Part shown: in pieces, positions 61,406 through 64,000 of the stretch | How positions within the stretch are numbered: position 1 is the stretch's first letter | Layout: each line of letters opens with the position of its first letter | Assembly (NCBI RefSeq): GCF_900095205.1 | Contig: NZ_LT606951.1 | Coordinates: 868,001 to 932,000, forward strand | Length of the DNA stretch: 64,000 nucleotides | Reading direction: 5' to 3' | From: Polynucleobacter necessarius | Lineage (GTDB): Bacteria; Pseudomonadota; Gammaproteobacteria; Burkholderiales; Burkholderiaceae | Program-made: the position numbers and the translations under genes | Notes under the pieces: model-generated | The model's input: the letters and a program-made list of their open reading frames with translations, nothing else | What the model was told of the DNA's origin: nothing | The model's database searches: none

Positions 61406-61415
61406 GTAAGCGCAA

Positions 61416-62918
61416 ATGCAAGCATTCGACCTATACGCCATCCTGCCGGAACTTGTTTTACTCATTGCAACCTGCCTACTGTTGGTTGTAAGTGTTTATG
61501 TTCCTGAGAGAGTTGTATCAACCCCGGGTGTGGAGCAAAATGTTTTCCATACACCACGTGGAGTTAGTTTTGTTTATTTCTTCACGATTATCTTGTTGGT
61601 ATACCTGGTATTTGCATTTGTTGGGCGTATGGGTGACCCTGCGCTAGTGGCGATGAATGGATTATTCCAGTCGGAGGATCCATTTTCTAATTTATTGAAG
61701 ATATGCTCATGCATAGCGGTATTAGTGAGCTTGATTTATTCCAAACAATATTTGATGGATCGTGCTTTATTCCGTCCGGATTTTATCGTCTTAGCTTTGC
61801 TCGCCTTGCTTGGTCAGTTTGTGCTGATCTCCAGCGCAAATCTACTAACGCTTTACCTTGGGCTTGAATTGATGGCTTTGCCAACTTATGCCTTGGTTGC
61901 AATGCGACACAATAGCGAAAAGAGTGTAGAAGCTGGTATTAAATACTTTATCTTGGGTGCTTTAGCCTCTGGTTTCTTGCTATACGGCATGTCCATGCTT
62001 TATGGGGTAACTGGCTCATTAGATCTAATTGAAATATTTAAAACTGTAGCTGATCCTCGCGTTAACCATTTAGTCATGGCTTTTGGTTTGGTATTTATTG
62101 TTGCTGGCTTGGCATTTAAGTTGGGTGTAGTGCCATTTCATATGTGGGTGCCTGATGTCTATCAAGGTGCACCTACTGCTGTGACTCTGATGATCGCTGC
62201 AGCACCCAAGTTAGCAGCCTTTGCTTTGTTATTCCGTTTGCTAGTGAACACCTTGTTACCATTGTTGGGTGACTGGCAACCCATGTTGGTTTTATTGGCT
62301 GTGTTATCGCTAGTGGTTGGAAACGTAACTGCCATCGCACAAACCAATATTAAGCGCATGCTTGCTTATTCTGCGACTGCACAAATGGGTTTTGTACTAT
62401 TAGGCATGTTGTCCGTATTTGATGACCACGCATTTAGCGCTGCAATGTTCTACGCAATTACCTATGTATTAACTACATTGGGTACTTTCGGTTTATTGAT
62501 GGTGTTATCTCGCAAAGGTTATGATTGCGAAACCCTGGATGGCCTAAAAGGCCTCAATAAAAAGCATCCTTGGTTTGCATTTATTGGCTTAGTAATGATG
62601 TTCTCTTTGGCAGGTATTCCGCCAACAGTTGGATTTTCAGCTAAGTTAGGCGTATTAGAGGCTTTGGTAGATTCTGAGCACACTTTCCTTGCGGTAATCG
62701 CGGTCATGGCTTCCTTGATTGGCGCTTTTTATTACCTGAGAGTGGTAAAGGTGATGTACTTTGACGAGCCAGAGCATGAAATTACCGTAACAGGCTCTGG
62801 TTTTGCCAAAGGCATATTGAGTCTGAATAGTATTTTGGTATTGGTCATTGGCATAGTTCCTGCAGGCTTAATGGGTCTTTGCTTGGATGCTATGCGTCGG
62901 ACTTTGCTTGGTTCATAA
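61416..62918 (+). CDS. nuoN: NADH-quinone oxidoreductase subunit N
   Basis: Intact 500-residue antiporter-like subunit that ends the operon. Signatures: [20 protein letters not shown] with the channel Glu, [40 protein letters not shown] and [20 protein letters not shown]. It is followed 19 bases later by a strong terminator. Confidence 0.97.
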   Translation: MQAFDLYAILPELVLLIATCLLLVVSVYVPERVVSTPGVEQNVFHTPRGVSFVYFFTIILLVYLVFAFVGRMGDPALVAMNGLFQSEDPFSNLLKICSCIAVLVSLIYSKQYLMDRALFRPDFIVLALLALLGQFVLISSANLLTLYLGLELMALPTYALVAMRHNSEKSVEAGIKYFILGALASGFLLYGMSMLYGVTGSLDLIEIFKTVADPRVNHLVMAFGLVFIVAGLAFKLGVVPFHMWVPDVYQGAPTAVTLMIAAAPKLAAFALLFRLLVNTLLPLLGDWQPMLVLLAVLSLVVGNVTAIAQTNIKRMLAYSATAQMGFVLLGMLSVFDDHAFSAAMFYAITYVLTTLGTFGLLMVLSRKGYDCETLDGLKGLNKKHPWFAFIGLVMMFSLAGIPPTVGFSAKLGVLEALVDSEHTFLAVIAVMASLIGAFYYLRVVKVMYFDEPEHEITVTGSGFAKGILSLNSILVLVIGIVPAGLMGLCLDAMRRTLLGS

Positions 62919-62937
62919 CAGACATTAAATGCTATCT

Positions 62938-62967
62938 AAAGGCTCCGAAAGGGGCCTTTATTGTTTT
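62938..62967 (+). terminator. Intrinsic terminator of the nuo operon
   Basis: AAAGGCTCC (62938-62946) pairs with GGGGCCTTT (62951-62959, one G-T pair) around a GAAA tetraloop, followed by ATTGTTTT. Confidence 0.85.
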
Positions 62968-63040
62968 AGAAGCAACCAAACTGACATCTTATTTCTATAA
63001 GATTTCTTATTTACTCTTACTAAATAATTGAGCGATATTC

Positions 63041-63647
63041 ATGTTTGAAAAATCATTTGAAGATTTACCAATTGGTGATGATCACCTGCGCGAGGAGCGC
63101 GTCTCTGGAGAGGACATTTATGGCGGTATATTCCTAAAAATGAAGCGGGATACAGTGGCTATGCCCGATGGTCAGGAGGCTATCCGTGAATATTTAACGC
63201 ATCCCTGGCGCAGTATAAGCTATAGTCGCCATATTGAACGATGGTAGGGTGCTCTTAGAGCGTCAATATCGCTACCCAATAGCAAAAACTTGTATTGAAA
63301 TTCCTGCTGGAAAATTAGATCCCAACGAAGAGCATTTGATTTGTGCTCAACGAGAACTGGAGGAGGAGACGCGGGTTATAGGGCAAATAAATGGAGTTTT
63401 ATAAGGCGAATTCATCCAGTCATATCGTGCTCAACCGAGTTCATTGATATCTACTTGGCAGAAGATTTGGTCCCAGGCAAAAGCCATCTTGATGAAGAAG
63501 AATTTCTGGATGTATTCGCTGCGCCTCTAGAGCAGTTAATAGCATGGGGTTGAGGTTGATGAGATTACTGATGTGAAAACGACTATTTCAGCTTACTGGC
63601 TTGACCGATATCGCCGGGGACTGGTGAAGGCTACTCCAATCGAATAG
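63041..63647 (+). pseudogene. Nudix hydrolase (ADP-ribose pyrophosphatase type), multiple frameshifts
   Basis: The first piece reads MFEKSFEDLPIGDDHLREER and IYGGIFLKMKRDTVAMPDGQ. An indel near 63205 and a stop near 63220 separate it from VAILNDGRVLLERQYRYPIA and the Nudix box in GKLDPNEEHLICAQRELEEE. A shift inside the box end (near 63372) leads to TGYRANKWSFIRRIHPVISC, and another near 63548 to VEVDEITDVKTTISAYWLDR with a stop at 63645-63647. The family splits ADP-ribose and similar compounds. The nuo terminator precedes it, so it is its own unit. Confidence 0.87.
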
Positions 63648-63712
63648 ACCATATCCAAACCCGTTTAAAATGGAGGTGTTGAATTTATCACTTTTGCCCT
63701 TATATACGTTCT

Positions 63713-64000
63713 ATGAAAGTTTATAACTTAGCCTGCCCCTTAGATCATCGCTTTGAAGGATGGTTTGCCTCTGAAGAGGATTGTCTTGCGCAGCAAGATA
63801 AAGGCATTTTGGCGTGTCCAGTATGTGACAGTACGGAGATAACCCGTATGCCATCAGCCCCGCACATCGCTAAGTCCAGCTCAACTGAAATGACGTCTCC
63901 AAGGCTTGAATCAGAAAGCTTGACGGGGGGAGTCGTGGCGCTTACCGGTAGTGATCATTCTCAGCTAGAAGCCCAAGTTCAAGCTGCATTCTTAAAGGGA
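63713..64000 (+). CDS. DUF1178 family protein (cut by window edge)
   Basis: The frame from ATG 63713 is open to the right edge (96 residues). It starts MKVYNLACPLDHRFEGWFAS and has CPVCDSTEITRMPSAPHIAK, the zinc-ribbon-like DUF1178 pattern with two Cys pairs. Small cytoplasmic protein of unknown function. Whether the gene is complete cannot be judged; the visible part is undamaged. Confidence 0.8.
   Translation, partial: MKVYNLACPLDHRFEGWFASEEDCLAQQDKGILACPVCDSTEITRMPSAPHIAKSSSTEMTSPRLESESLTGGVVALTGSDHSQLEAQVQAAFLKG

Overview
The window looks like a chromosome segment of a betaproteobacterium of the Burkholderiales, most likely genus Polynucleobacter. Grounds: the complete nuoA-N order behind tpiA-secG-tRNA-Leu, the ilvB-ilvN-ilvC-psd-pssA-leuA string, the sigma factor-DUF3619-DUF3106-RDD group beside ilvB, and Bug-type solute receptors. 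The striking property is gene decay. I read 37 protein genes as intact (one runs off the right edge, one has an altered start codon, plus one short leader peptide) and 27 genes as disrupted by frameshifts, in-frame stops or a deletion. The breaks concentrate in accessory genes, while nearly every core gene is open. This pattern fits an obligate or host-restricted lineage undergoing genome erosion, such as the Polynucleobacter necessarius symbionts of Euplotes. That assignment is inference; a minority of the single-base indels lie in homopolymers and could be sequencing errors.

Layout. 1-375: broken THI5/NMT1-like protein. 377-3302: intact sugar-phosphate genes (phosphomannomutase/phosphoglucomutase, pgi). 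3402-18203: a decayed accessory zone (FAD oxidoreductase, LprI-like, UPF0114, MBL-rhodanese, outer-membrane barrel, histidine kinase, alkylsulfatase, an anthranilate-synthase-like gene pair with a flavoprotein, CoA-transferase, Bug receptor, enoyl-CoA hydratase). Only tRNA-Ser and a TrpR-family repressor survive there. 18215-25545: housekeeping (hemW, rdgB, rph, broken yicC, gmk, rpoZ, spoT, greB), then tRNA-Arg. 25730-33542: a broken Mla-type lipid transport operon in which only the ATPase remains open, then a second broken Bug receptor, an SDR and an FtsX-like permease. 33528-35736: RDD gene intact, with DUF3106, DUF3619 and the sigma factor broken.

35928-42627: branched-chain amino acid and phospholipid synthesis (ilvBNC, psd, pssA, leuA); leuA is preceded by a leucine-rich leader peptide and a terminator, a classical attenuator layout. 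42653-46999: broken SYLF-domain gene, rpsO, pnp and a frameshifted quinone oxidoreductase. 47017-62918: tpiA, secG, tRNA-Leu and all 14 subunits of NADH dehydrogenase I, closed by a strong terminator. 63041-64000: broken Nudix hydrolase and the start of a DUF1178 gene.

Together the surviving genes give central sugar metabolism, respiration through complex I, Ile/Val/Leu synthesis, phosphatidylethanolamine synthesis, RNA turnover and the stringent response. Lost functions are mainly sensing, surface, uptake of organic acids and peripheral catabolism.
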